Part shown: piece by piece, positions 35,501 through 44,700 of the stretch
How positions within the stretch are numbered: the first letter of the stretch is position 1
Layout: every line of letters begins with the position of its first letter
Assembly (NCBI RefSeq): GCF_024539815.1
Contig: NZ_JAHHIU010000084.1
Span: 41,078-105,077 of the forward strand
Reading direction: 5' to 3'
Origin: Streptomyces hayashii
Lineage (GTDB): Bacteria; Actinomycetota; Actinomycetes; Streptomycetales; Streptomycetaceae
Length of the DNA: 64,000 bases
Notes under the pieces: generated by a model
The model's database searches: none
What the model was told of the DNA's origin: nothing
Seen by the model: the letters and a program-made list of their open reading frames with translations, nothing else
Position numbers and translations under genes: made by a program

Positions 35501-36294
35501 ACCGGACACATCGAACCCAGCGGACGCCCCTCCTCGGACGCCCCCACGGCAGCCGCGAGCCGCCGCAGCAGCATCGCCACGTCCGTGCCCTGCGCACCGT
35601 CATAGGTGTGGAACTCATCCACCACCACGTACCGGATGTCCGACCCACGCCACAGCGGCGCGTCATCCGCACGCTGCAGCAGCAGATCCATCATCTTGTA
35701 GTTCGTGATCAAGATGTCCGGCGGCGAGAGCTGCATGTCGGAGCGGCGCGTACGAACGTTGTCGTACTTGATGGCCGCCTTGTCGCCGATGTACAGCCCG
35801 GCCGACAACTTCTTCAGCGCATCGTTCTCCGTGAGCAGCTCGTTGATGCGCTGCGCCTGATCGGTCGCGAGGGCGTTCATCGGGTACAGGAACACCGCCT
35901 TGATGCCGGTCTTCCCCGCTTCCCGCTCGCGGAGACAGTGATCCAGCACCGGGTACAGGAACGCCTCCGTCTTACCTGAGCCCGTTCCCGTCGTCACCAG
36001 CGTCGGTTGCGGCACATGCCCATTCGCCGACGTCAGCCGCCCGAAGGCCACCGCCTGGTGTGCGTATGGGGTGAACCCCTCGCGCTGCCACTCCAAATGC
36101 TGCCGCCACTCCTCGCCGGCCACCGTGAACGGCGTCCGGATTCGCAAGTACGGCCCCCGGAACATCCCCGACGTCTCATCACCCAGGAACCGGTGCAGCG
36201 CTTCACGCGCACCCTCATCCGTCAGCGCATACGTCGTCGACAGATACTGCAGCAGGCTCTCCTTGAGCCCCCGAGCTTCCAGCGTTGGCCTCAC
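29542..36294 (-). CDS. Giant DEAD/DEAH-box helicase with DUF1998 and nuclease-like C-terminal region (DrmA/B- or DruE-like)
   Basis: 2250 residues. SF2 helicase core: Walker A T-G-T-G-S-G-K-T (102-109), VFLYPMNALATDQAQR, Walker B V-V-V-D-E-F-H (223-229), SATLASG, later SCTPTLEMGIDIGD and YAQQVGRAGRRTGNAF (motifs V-VI). Near residue 1700 the DUF1998 cysteines appear (CPCAEEQRRACHRCLHRYTP). Around 1835 is VYLEGFRFHASREHNRIAHD, followed by a Q-V-T-W-A-D-I-D strand, resembling Vsr-type nuclease tails of similar helicases. DUF1998 helicases occur as DrmA/DrmB in DISARM and DruE in Druantia; here both functions are in one chain. GTG 36294 overlaps the methylase stop (GTGA). Confidence 0.85.
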   Translation of the reverse strand: MRPTLEARGLKESLLQYLSTTYALTDEGAREALHRFLGDETSGMFRGPYLRIRTPFTVAGEEWRQHLEWQREGFTPYAHQAVAFGRLTSANGHVPQPTLVTTGTGSGKTEAFLYPVLDHCLREREAGKTGIKAVFLYPMNALATDQAQRINELLTENDALKKLSAGLYIGDKAAIKYDNVRTRRSDMQLSPPDILITNYKMMDLLLQRADDAPLWRGSDIRYVVVDEFHTYDGAQGTDVAMLLRRLAAAVGASEEGRPLGSMCPVATSATLASGTDAEGVAQLLEVATQVFGTEFTAESIVGENRLSVEEFIPLADVKMQGLPTPDELLALPDPATSDEAMLDLIESVTGVRNDDPLVLGENLKRHLFTRAVMQALDGEVKTGAEVLDVMWRAGAAGWAEAVARQPEKAAEALARFVALLSYARDPKSPVGEPPRPFVHVEVHQWARSVSRLLRGVLPWPKAEFRWDVAGAADASAGSGNRSAPVTTATSGQSANLFLPAVYCRDCGRSGWAVFSPESDDHEVQFDTYKIRRASLGQDKARVRNLVSATEREAREGSGAAVLPASGRGGKGTTALQSAGGLLMVLDGARKRLRLPDPLNDYDKESKEPRLTARDSAFVLVNFGDTANTAAKEDWCPACGERNAIRYLGTGAAAMTAASITQLFTGGELDKERHEDKTLMFNDSVQDAAHRAGFVANRSYTFSLRALLAKHLRSDVPTALNDLIANVVEATTDKDTLAAVVPPDLHGFKGVDRLLSGQGRGGDLPTWRLIGQRLAFEALMEFGFRSRNGRTLELTRTAAAQVRIADPAAVVALVKRIHEEFERADLPLQPQDDARYLAFVRVFLERLRTRGAIAHQWLDKYVDEAGTSRYFIWGKRAPGMRAFPKRVAAPVFLLGSPKNGSEFDFATGRLSWYERWAGRCLGLSREAAPEFWSRLLPELAAIGLLSCRTPNDTSVRVYGLKPGNVEALLLDDEQVRHAYVRCPVCFWEQTVHPSLLDQWHDQPCPSYRCRRGRLVAGDRPERLGVHHRDRDYTLDYYRHLYRKAGTYQVVTAEHTGMLTRPQREKVEEAFKRRTGFKDPNVLSCTPTLEMGIDIGDLSAVVLAALPRRPASYAQQVGRAGRRTGNAFLLTIPDRRRRDLYFLERPKDLIAGTIVPPGCHLSAVEILRRQYLAHLLDLAAAGRLVRGDGIVLRALPTKAPALFGPSGYLIDLVEVAITQGQELAKGFLEMFPTGVNDRAKDDLREYATRELRGAVEEAEREWRRRDRALRARLAQIDEAHDELHDSDPDQARQKAELDAERRGVGRRLLNLGDTAAQSALCDLGLLPNYALIDSVTTLSATLYGEDGIDPKTGKAKFTSTTDAYDRPRRYALSELAPGNSFYVNGYRHEITGLEISTGGRQEWRTWRVCPGCGFVRTEDATEDRSPCPRCTSAHIADDGSCLFQIVEPSTVTSRDKREDARIRDDKDDRDRRHYSVVDAVDIPVGDIEPGSWRHTKQTFGVDYCRTAMIRRINVGPVRYDAPARDDFAGHLVRLNPFHVCTACGAASADGKPVFDHDTDALDSAAARSPQLKHHRPWCPLRRGKRDGATQEPVLLAHTLKTEALRVLIPAATADVDAKVHSFRAALRLGVDLHFGGDPQHLDTTVASMPDAESGERRWFLVLFDSLPGGTGYLDRLTDRDAFRDTLAAAYEMLKECPCAEEQRRACHRCLHRYTPERFQDIVSRQSALNMLESLLFTAEGADGWDIADVDHTGLVGLDAQVESDLEARFLAALRDWVKVTDDAALDEDGHASGHLRFTAGADVTHWRLTAQQQLQGTRTDFTFTRVDGPAQSVKVYLEGFRFHASREHNRIAHDAAQRTKLRAEGEIVFQVTWADIDLFEKRPTRTKPVWPPYRGTAQEQAKAAYEQYGGQRAHFANAVFANPIDTLISYLRDPDADRWARRSRALVTGLLSTAGTTPVAATGRRSELVAALRSELATFSSSARHDKPVVPDAAGIGPVHVFRTQDENGLPILVTLDAADPEAPRWSALTVLDDTDSVLESDEHKLRWRSWLYWSNLTQFLSLAGGDGVQLAASRAADFEVEVLAVCGGLGELDSLMGAPVPVPAKPEAPAPAESTKPVDPNPDHDSAAEAAIAQMLRDAVWDEDILEILREEPIEAPDLLRLAETLADRGKQAPVFGFELGTSRWQAEFAWQSPGLKIAVMTAHQGEDDPEAQRRDAAYTDDGWQVRTASEWLTHLDELLDQLPDTEGTTR

Positions 36295-39200
36295 GGCTTA
36301 GGCACCTCCTGCTTGATCGGGTCCCACTTGCCGTTGGCGATCGCATCGTCGAGCCGCTTCTGGAAGACGGCGTGCGCCTCGCGCATCTCTGCCTCACGGT
36401 CCGCCTTGTAGAAGGGCTCCGTATATCCCTCCGGCACGGGGGCCGTGCCCGGAGTGGCTTGGTACTCCTCGAACTGCTTCCACGTCTCCTTGGTCTGCCG
36501 CTGTCCGATCGTGCGCGCGTTGCCGGCGAGCTTCCAGCCGTCGGCGTCGAACCACGTCACGGCCTCGTACTTCTGGAGTACGGGGAAACGGCCCCGGTAC
36601 GCGGCGATCAGCGCGTCGGAGTCCATGCCGAGCCAGACCGCCACGAGGGCGTCGATCTCGACCAGGGCGGACCGGCGGGAGCGCTCGCTGCGGAGAGGTG
36701 TATCGGGGCGCCAGTCCGGAGTCACGTCGTCCAAGCGCAGGAGGCCGGGCCACTCACGCGCCCAGCGTTCCTGGTTGGGCCAGGCGGGGTCGTACAACGC
36801 AGCCCAGAGGTCTGCGTAGGTCTGGGTCAGGGAGTTCAGGCGCAGCGTGCGGAGGAGGAGGGCCGACGCGAGGGGGTGGTCAGAAGTGGGTGCGGGCATG
36901 ACTCTGGCGCCCTTGACCTGAAGATCGCCTCGGCCGGTTGCTCGGAGAAAGTAGTCGAGCGGAAGCGAGGCCCAGAACCCGGCAACCAGCGCGGTGAGAC
37001 GGAGATTAGGCATCGCCAGGCTGTGCACGGCGTGAATGTGTGCCGTGCCCGGTGGGACGAGGGCAGCGTAGAGCGCGCGCTCGGTGTTGGGGGCAATCAT
37101 CTTTCGCCAAGCAAGGCGGTGGAACGTGACGTACCTCCGCCTGGCTCGCTGCACCAGCACGGCGTCGATCTGTGCCGCAGCTACCTGCTCCTCCGGAATG
37201 CGATCGTCGTGAGCGACTTTCCTCCGTGCATGAGCCATCGCCTTGTCGCTGGCGCGTAGGCGCGCGAGGACCCGATAGTCGATCCACCGTTCCTGGTCGG
37301 CCAGGTACGCACGGTTCCTGTCGTGCGCCCGTACGTACGCGGTGTCGGGCACGAAGTCTGGCGCAAGGGCGACGAGATCAGCGCCGTGCGGATCGTTGCT
37401 GTTGGCGTCATGCCGCTTGAACACCGGGTTGGCGACGCCCAATTGGGTGCCCTTGAGGATTACTCGCCGCCACCGGTCCGGCTGGTACTCCTGGCCAGTG
37501 ATGGGATCGGGACGGTTGTAGTCGATGAGGTTGTTCTTCTTTGCACCGCTCTCGTGGTATCCCGGTGAGATCCGCGCAGCCGATCCAAGCCGTACAGGAT
37601 AGTCCGCCAGCGCCTCGATCGCCGATGTTTCGCCCGTGCTGACGGGAAAAAGCAGACGGGTCCTATCGACGGGCTGGCCGGTCTCATCCAGCAGACGCTG
37701 CCACACGGCAAGCTGGTGCGTGTTTACCCGGACAACACGAGCCCGATGCGGACGCTCGTCGAACTCACCGTTGCGGTATCGAACGCCCGGTACCTCGCCC
37801 GAGCCGTCGTGCTGGGCTGAAAATCGCAGGGCGTCCGCAGACACCAGCCAGGACAGATGGTCGAAGCCAATCTCGCCAGGCTGCCCATAGATGTGCACAC
37901 CAAAGTGAGCGGTGTGGCCAACTGGCTCAGGAAAGAATCTCTGCCCCGCGTTGACGAAGTCCCCGTGAACCCGAAGCCGCTGATAAGCCGCCTCCCGCAG
38001 CCGCGCTTCGTTGTCCCCCGTGAAGTGAGTATCAGGGTGAACCATTCCGGCGGTCCCGTCCACAGAAGTGTGCGCCCAGACCTGGGACATGAATGCCCGG
38101 TACAAGTCCGGCTGGGTTCCCGTCAGCAGCGGGTACATCTGCGGGGAACCGAACACTGCCACCTGCGCACTTGTGTTCGTCACCTCGCTGAGCACATACC
38201 GACGAGCCGCCGGAGACTCCAGAAGTTCTCGGCGCCGTCGGTCCTTCTCCGTTGTGGACGCCTTGTCTGCCAGCTCGAACCATGGTTCGTGCTCAGAGAG
38301 TACGGCCGATTCATTCCAACGTGGCCGCACCCACGGCGGGTTGCCCACCTGAAGGTCGAAGCCGCCACCTCGCGCGAAAACAAGGGCAAACTCCAGCTCC
38401 CAGTGCAGGAAGCCTTGCTCTTCCGCGATGTCGCGCACCGCCCGAAGCCACGGGAACCGGTCCTCTGGGTTGTCGATATCCATTCCCATGAAGCCAGGAA
38501 GTGTCTCTTCGAAGCTCTTCAGTTCATCGAGGCTCTTGAAACTGTCGATGAGGGTGCCTTCCGGCACGTCTGCCGTGCCCAACATGGCCTCCAGGAACTC
38601 CAGCCAGTCGTCGAGATCCTTGAGAGGGACGTTCGACCGCCGTTCCGACGCCTTTGGTTTGGCCGGGCCCTTCTTCGCCGCCTTCGTTGCGACCTGGCTC
38701 ACTTCCACGACCACATCGTCGTCCGCGGTCAGTTCGAGGTCCTCAAAGGAGGTCTGCTCGGGGCCGAGTGCGAACAGAGCTGTCGCCTCGACGAACCGCG
38801 GCGCGGGCGTCGGCGCAGCAAGAGGCATCGGCTCGGGGACGGCCTGGGGCTCAGGCCGCTCCCCGGTCAGCGGCACCTCGCCGAGCACCTTGCTGAGGCC
38901 GTCCGCGTCACTGACGACAGTCCGGGCCGCGTACTCACCGTCACTCCCGTCCAGCAAACCAGCCTCGCCGACCGGCCAGAACCACAGGGCACACCAGGCG
39001 TCCATGACCTTCTTCAGCCGCCAATACGGAGTGTCGACGGCATTGAAGAGGTCCTCCAGGACTCTCTCCTTCGGCACTGCCTGATCGGGGTGCTGGAGGA
39101 ACGCGAACTCGGGGTCCGCCGGATCGGCCTGCCACAGATCGATCCGGCGCGCGATCTCCTGCTCGGAGAGTTCCATGCGCTTGACGACAGCCGCCCATAG

Positions 39201-41786
39201 GAACTCGACCCGCCGGGCGGCGTCCCGCAGCTTCGTGAACTGAGAGGGCGCTTCAACCTTCGGCTGCTTGGTTTTGGGGTTGAGTTTGGGGCTGCCGTCC
39301 GCATTGAGGTGGGCGGCGCTGCGCTTGGGGCGCTGGAGGATCCCCTTTTTCCAGGCGGTGAGTTGCTCGACGCCGTGCTTGGCGAGCTCCTTGGCTTCCT
39401 TCGAGCCCGTGACCGCGGCCCACCCAGGGCTCGGCAGTAGGAACTGGTGCACCGCATCGTCTGGCAGCGGCTGCGGCTCACCGCCATCGAGGAAGGGCAG
39501 CGGGGTCGGCGCCAGGGCCTCCTTAGCCTTCAGCCACGCTTTGTCCTTGCCCGCCACCTCATCACCCGCGTACACCACCCGGCGAGCGCCGATGAGCGAG
39601 TTGCCGCGGCGCAGGTGAAGGCCGAACCAAGGCGCTCGCATGCCGGGGTGCATGGTGTTCAACCACAGGGACACCTCGGCCAGCTCGACACCCGTCGCGT
39701 TGAGGTCGATCCCGTACGCGTTGTGCAGCGCGATGTACGCCCGGGCCTTCTGCTTCTCGGCGAGTGCATCAGCGGTGGGGATGGCGGTCCCGAGTTCATC
39801 CTGGCGGCGGCGCAGGTACTCGTCGGCGACCTGGTTGATGGCCTCGTTGAGGAAGGCTCCCGAGCCGAGCGCCGGCTCGCAGATCTTGTATCTGAGCAGC
39901 TCTGAGGCGCGGGTCTCGATGATGTTGCCGTCGGCGTCGCGTTCCTGGTCGAGACGGTTTTTCAGGGTGAGTTCGACGGTGACCTGGGTGAGTGACTCGG
40001 GGGTGTAGTACGAAGCGGAGGTCTCCCGGTCTCGGCCGGCGAGTCGGTAGACGAAGGAGCCCTTCTCGTACTTCTTGACACCGCGGAGTCCCTTGCGGGC
40101 GTCGTCCTCGCTGTAATGGATGAGGGTTGTGTCGGGGTACTGGTCCTGCTTGTGCGAGGGGATGAGCCAGGAACCCTGTTCCGGGTCGCCGCCCTTTGCG
40201 ACCTCGCACAGTTCTTCCTTGGCGATGATGCCGGTGTACGACATCAGCCCTTCATAGACGGCGCCGAGTTGATTGATGCCGAGGTTGCGGTAGGAGATGA
40301 AGCCGCCGCGTTCGCCGCGCTTGCCCTTCTTCATGGTGAGCAGGCGCAGCACCTCGTGGAGGGCTGAGTTGCGTAGGCGCAGGTCGAGCCAGCGCGGGTC
40401 GTTGTCCTCGTCGCTGGTCGGGTCCAGGACGCGGGTGCCGATGAGGCGGATCGCGGTGGGTTCGAAGAGTTCGCTGCGCAGGGGTTCGAAGCGCAGCCCG
40501 CGGTCTTCGCTGCGGCGTGCGGCCTTGGCCCCGCGAGTCTCTTCGTCATCGTCTGGCTGATCGTCGTTGGGTTCGGTGCCGTACGGGCGGTGGCCGAAGT
40601 TGACCTTGTTGAACAGAACGTCCAGGGACTGGAAGAGGTGGAAACCGTTCTTGGCTTCCTCATCGACGAGTTCCTCGTCGCGCTCGACGAGTTCGCGGAG
40701 GCGGGCCATGGAGTAGCCGGCCTCGTAGCTGCCGTCGTCGGCGGGGAGGATGCCGAGTTCGGGTCGGGCCTCGGCGTACAGGAGGAAGAGGATCCGGTAG
40801 AGGTAGCGCAGAGATTCGCGGGTGAGTTCCCGGGCGAAGCGGATTTTCGGGCTTTCGATGTCTGCCGGAGTGACATTGTTCTTTGGCTCGGTCATTCGGC
40901 TGAGCACTTCGTTGGCGATGACCTCGACCGAGCGCTGGAGCCCGAAGCGCAGTTCGTTGGACACGCCGACCGCGTTGGTACTGGACGACTTGAGCAGGCC
41001 GTCGATCGCCCGGCTCTGGTCGTTGTCACCGGGGCGGAGTATGTCCAGACAGAACAGAGCGGCAATGGTGGCGAGTTCACCCTGCTGGGCGCGGTCGTTG
41101 CGTTCCAGGGCAGCATCGAGGTTGACCGAGAGGTAGCGGCCCTCGCGCCAGGACTGGCGGTCGGCAAGCAGGATCACGCCACCGATAAGGAGGAGGATGA
41201 ACCTGGGGTGGGGGCCGCCGGGCTCGCCCAGTTCGCTCTCGAAGAGCCAGGAGGCCAGATCCGCGCCGGTCTCGTAACTCTCGCTCGCGCTGACGCGCAG
41301 CGGCACCAGGAGGCGTCCCGAACCATCGGCGCTCAGGGCGGTGTCGTTGTCGGCGGCCCAGCCGCAGTCGAGAGCGATGATGCCGTGGCCGTGGTAGGCG
41401 ACGGGCAGGGTGTGCTCCCGTCCGGCTCGGTGCACGGTGAGTTCGCTGGGAGCCGCGTTGTACCCGAGGGCGCGCAGCACGGTCTGGTGCCACTCGGTGA
41501 GTCGTTTGGCCCACTCGGGGTTGTTGTGCGTATGGAGTCGCGCGTCGTCACCAGCATCGCGTTGGGCGGTGTCGGCGAAGTAGGCGCGCACGTCCTCAGC
41601 AAGGTAGACGGAGCGCAGAGCGCGGAGCTGCTCACGCGGGGTCTTGCGTGGGTCGTTCTCGTCGCCCTCGCGCAGGGTCCAGGTGGCGAACAGTCCCTTT
41701 TTGAGGTCGGCGCCGAGCTGTTCGGCGAAATAGTAGGCGGACAGGTACTCGCCGCGGTTGATGAAGGAGTCGAACTCGGTGCTCAT
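36291..41786 (-). CDS. Large N6-adenine DNA methyltransferase (DrmMI/Eco57I-type)
   Basis: 1831 residues. S-adenosylmethionine motif I is E-P-A-L-G-S-G-A-F (637-645), preceded by motif X S-Y-Y-T-P-E-S (592-598). The catalytic motif IV is N1149-P-P-W1152 (GNPPWVRPRW), typical of N6-adenine methylases. About 500 residues lie between motifs I and IV, an unusually long insertion rich in Lys/Ala and Pro. The N-terminal ~580 residues are a non-catalytic region as in PglX/DrmMI/Eco57I-like proteins, with the target-recognition part expected at the C-terminus. ATG 41786 overlaps the helicase stop (4 bases). Likely marks self DNA for the operon's helicases. No PglZ gene is present, which argues against BREX. 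Confidence 0.88.
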   Translation of the reverse strand: MSTEFDSFINRGEYLSAYYFAEQLGADLKKGLFATWTLREGDENDPRKTPREQLRALRSVYLAEDVRAYFADTAQRDAGDDARLHTHNNPEWAKRLTEWHQTVLRALGYNAAPSELTVHRAGREHTLPVAYHGHGIIALDCGWAADNDTALSADGSGRLLVPLRVSASESYETGADLASWLFESELGEPGGPHPRFILLLIGGVILLADRQSWREGRYLSVNLDAALERNDRAQQGELATIAALFCLDILRPGDNDQSRAIDGLLKSSSTNAVGVSNELRFGLQRSVEVIANEVLSRMTEPKNNVTPADIESPKIRFARELTRESLRYLYRILFLLYAEARPELGILPADDGSYEAGYSMARLRELVERDEELVDEEAKNGFHLFQSLDVLFNKVNFGHRPYGTEPNDDQPDDDEETRGAKAARRSEDRGLRFEPLRSELFEPTAIRLIGTRVLDPTSDEDNDPRWLDLRLRNSALHEVLRLLTMKKGKRGERGGFISYRNLGINQLGAVYEGLMSYTGIIAKEELCEVAKGGDPEQGSWLIPSHKQDQYPDTTLIHYSEDDARKGLRGVKKYEKGSFVYRLAGRDRETSASYYTPESLTQVTVELTLKNRLDQERDADGNIIETRASELLRYKICEPALGSGAFLNEAINQVADEYLRRRQDELGTAIPTADALAEKQKARAYIALHNAYGIDLNATGVELAEVSLWLNTMHPGMRAPWFGLHLRRGNSLIGARRVVYAGDEVAGKDKAWLKAKEALAPTPLPFLDGGEPQPLPDDAVHQFLLPSPGWAAVTGSKEAKELAKHGVEQLTAWKKGILQRPKRSAAHLNADGSPKLNPKTKQPKVEAPSQFTKLRDAARRVEFLWAAVVKRMELSEQEIARRIDLWQADPADPEFAFLQHPDQAVPKERVLEDLFNAVDTPYWRLKKVMDAWCALWFWPVGEAGLLDGSDGEYAARTVVSDADGLSKVLGEVPLTGERPEPQAVPEPMPLAAPTPAPRFVEATALFALGPEQTSFEDLELTADDDVVVEVSQVATKAAKKGPAKPKASERRSNVPLKDLDDWLEFLEAMLGTADVPEGTLIDSFKSLDELKSFEETLPGFMGMDIDNPEDRFPWLRAVRDIAEEQGFLHWELEFALVFARGGGFDLQVGNPPWVRPRWNESAVLSEHEPWFELADKASTTEKDRRRRELLESPAARRYVLSEVTNTSAQVAVFGSPQMYPLLTGTQPDLYRAFMSQVWAHTSVDGTAGMVHPDTHFTGDNEARLREAAYQRLRVHGDFVNAGQRFFPEPVGHTAHFGVHIYGQPGEIGFDHLSWLVSADALRFSAQHDGSGEVPGVRYRNGEFDERPHRARVVRVNTHQLAVWQRLLDETGQPVDRTRLLFPVSTGETSAIEALADYPVRLGSAARISPGYHESGAKKNNLIDYNRPDPITGQEYQPDRWRRVILKGTQLGVANPVFKRHDANSNDPHGADLVALAPDFVPDTAYVRAHDRNRAYLADQERWIDYRVLARLRASDKAMAHARRKVAHDDRIPEEQVAAAQIDAVLVQRARRRYVTFHRLAWRKMIAPNTERALYAALVPPGTAHIHAVHSLAMPNLRLTALVAGFWASLPLDYFLRATGRGDLQVKGARVMPAPTSDHPLASALLLRTLRLNSLTQTYADLWAALYDPAWPNQERWAREWPGLLRLDDVTPDWRPDTPLRSERSRRSALVEIDALVAVWLGMDSDALIAAYRGRFPVLQKYEAVTWFDADGWKLAGNARTIGQRQTKETWKQFEEYQATPGTAPVPEGYTEPFYKADREAEMREAHAVFQKRLDDAIANGKWDPIKQEVPKP

Positions 41787-44700
41787 CGTGCAGTGCCCCC
41801 TTCAGCGGCGGCGTGCGGTTCCAGGACGGCCAGCAGCCGCAGCATCGGCTCGCCCTTCGTTTCCAGGGACTTGACCAGGCGCATCCGGTCACTTGCGGCC
41901 AGGCCGACTCCCTGCTTGTCCGGGCGTGGAGCGAAGGAGAGGGCGTCCTGTTTCCAGTGGGTGACGCGCTTGCGGTAGGGGGCGAGGGTCGTCTCGATGC
42001 GCTGGCGGTAGTGCTCCTCAAGCGTGCCGAGGTGCCTCTTGGCCTCGTCGATCGCGTCGGGGACCAGAGAGGTGAGGCCGGGCAGATCCCGGGGAGTGGC
42101 GCGGCCGGGCATGCTCGGGCCGACTCCGTAACGCTCCAGGGCCTCTTCGGTCAGCTCCACTGTGTTCGGTTCCTCGGGCAGGCCGGAGACGGCCATCCAC
42201 TCCACGATGGTCGGTCGGCCCTGACCATTGGAGTAGATGCCCTGGACCAGGAAGGTGGGACGGTCAACGGCGGCGGCGAGTACCGGGGCCTGGTGGCGGC
42301 CGATCTCGACGAGGACCTTGTCGGTGAGCCAGTCCAGGACCGGGTGGACGTCCGTGAGGTAAGAGACGTTGGGCCACTGGGACTTGGAGGTCTCCCGGGC
42401 CGCCTTCAGACGCGCATCGGCGAGGTCCTTGGAGAAGGTGACGCGCAGCCGGCCCGGTTCGGTCTTACGGGGCATGATCCGCTGCTCGTCCAGGTACGAC
42501 TTGGGTAGCGCCTTGAGCCGGTAGAGCAGGTCGCGCGGAGGCTCGAAGGCGATGGTGCCGTCATCGTCGCGCCGCAGGGACAGCTGGTCCTCGGGGTTGG
42601 GGTGGCAGACCTGCCGCAGTGCCTCGTCGAAGTAGTCGGCGGTGGAGCGGAAGAGCGTCGGTACCACGGCACGCGGTACTTCGGGGTGTTCGGGGACCGC
42701 ACCGACCTGACCGAGTAGCCCGGCCAGGAAGGCGGCACCGCCCTGCTGGGACTGTTTGATCGACTCCTCGACGGTACGGCCGGCGATCAGGTCCTGGGTG
42801 AGGCGGTTCTCCTCCTCCTTAGCCCGGTACAGGCCGGTGACGGCCTCGGCCGAGCCCTCGATCTTGTGGGCTTCTTCTTCGCGCCCCAGGAGCTTCTCGC
42901 CCACCAGCCGGTCATCGAGGGTGCGCGGCTGTCCGCTGGCCTCATCTGTGCGCCAGGGGATGTCGCTGGTCAGGACCAGTGCCCGGAACTGTGGCGGGTA
43001 CGCCTGGCCGTAACGGTCGATACGGCCGTTGCGCTGCTCGATACGGATCAGGGACCACGGAAGGTCGTAGTGCACGAGCAGGTGGCACTGCTGGTGCAGG
43101 TTGACGCCCTCGGAGGCAACGTCGCCGGTGAACAGGATGCGCACCGGATCGTCGCGCAGCCCGAACTTCTCAACGATGTCCCGCTGCTCTTCGTCGCTGC
43201 TGGCCTCGCCGTGCATGACCTGAACTGCGCCGCCGAAGCCCAGCCACGGCTTGCTCTCATCCGGGCTGGTGCCGCTCGGAAAGCCGAGCACGGACGGTAC
43301 GGTCTCGGCCAGCCACTTCAGGGTGGGGATGCGCTCGGAGAACACCACGACCCGGGTGTCGGAGCCCGGACCGACACCCATCTTGCGCAGCTCAGCCAGG
43401 AGCGCGGTGAGTTTCGCCGAGTCGGAGTCCTGGATCTGCTCGTTCAGCTGTTGCAACTCCACGAGAGCCGCACGCTCCCGCTTGACCTCCGCCTCTCGGA
43501 CCTTCGGATCAACCGGCCGGGTCTGCTTCTTCTTGTCGGCCGGCTTTTCGACGGGTGGCTTGTCCAGCGTCGCGATCCGCGTCTTGATCGACTCTCGTAG
43601 GGCCCGGTGCGAGGACAGAAACGCCTTCAGCAGCTGGTATGGCACGAGCTGGTGCCGGCTGACCGAAGGCTGGTCGGGGTCACCAGGAATCCAGCGCGTG
43701 GCCAGCTCGTGGAAGACGGCGAGCTCCTTCTCACCGGCCGGTGCTCGCAGCGGCTGGGAGGGGCCCCGGTCCGCCCAGGCACCCTTGAGGGACTCGCGTA
43801 CCTCCGCCGTGGTCTTCGTGCGCCGGATGTAGAGGTGGTCGAGGTCCTTGACCTCATACCGGTTCGGGTTGGCGATCGCCGCCTCGTCCAGCATCTTGAC
43901 CAGCTCGGCGAATGAAGAGGCATCGCCGTTGTGCGGCGTGGCCGAGGCCAGCACCAGCGCGTCGGTCTTCCTCGCCAGCAGTCGGGCGAGCGCGTTGTTC
44001 TTCGTGCCCTGGTTGACGAGGTTGTGAGATTCGTCGATGACGACGGCGTCCCACTCGGTGTGCTCCAGGTGGTGGGCGTAGACGTCGCTCTTCAGCGTGT
44101 CCACGGAGATGATGGCCCGCTTGAAATACGCGAACGGGTTGCGGCCGGCGGGGATGTCCTGCTGCACCCGCTGGATCCCAGTCGAGTCCAGCCGCACCAG
44201 CGGGATCGCGAACCGGGTCCACAGCTCGCGCTGGAACTGCTCCAGTACATGCTGCGGCGTCACCACCAAGATCTTCTCGCCGCGACCGCGCCGGATGAGC
44301 TCGGCAAGGAGCACCCCGATCTCCAGGGTCTTGCCGAGACCCACCACGTCCGCGATGAGGATCCGCGGCCGTGGATTCTTCATCGACAGCGCGAGCTCGG
44401 CTGGCCGCAGCTGGTGGACCTGCTGGTCCATGAGGAAGTTGTCCGCCAGCGCCAGCCCGTGCTCGGTCTGCGGCAGGAACGTCTTCCGCATGATCGCCTC
44501 AAGGAACAGACGGGCCCTGCGATGGTTCGCAGAGTCGTCCGCGACCAGTTGCGTCTCGCGGGGGTCGAGCACGCTCACAAGATCGAGTTTGTCGTAGAAG
44601 ACGGCCTCGACCCCTCGGACGAACGAGGAGATGCCGGTGACCTCGACCATCCACCCGTCGCGGTCCGTGGACCTGCACTTGCGGACCAGCCACAGCTCGT

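Noticed and set aside
31168..35979. 1603-residue open frame on the plus strand opposite the giant helicase
   Set aside because: It mirrors the third-position GC of the real minus-strand gene, has no domain, and is Arg/Gly/Pro-rich shadow sequence.
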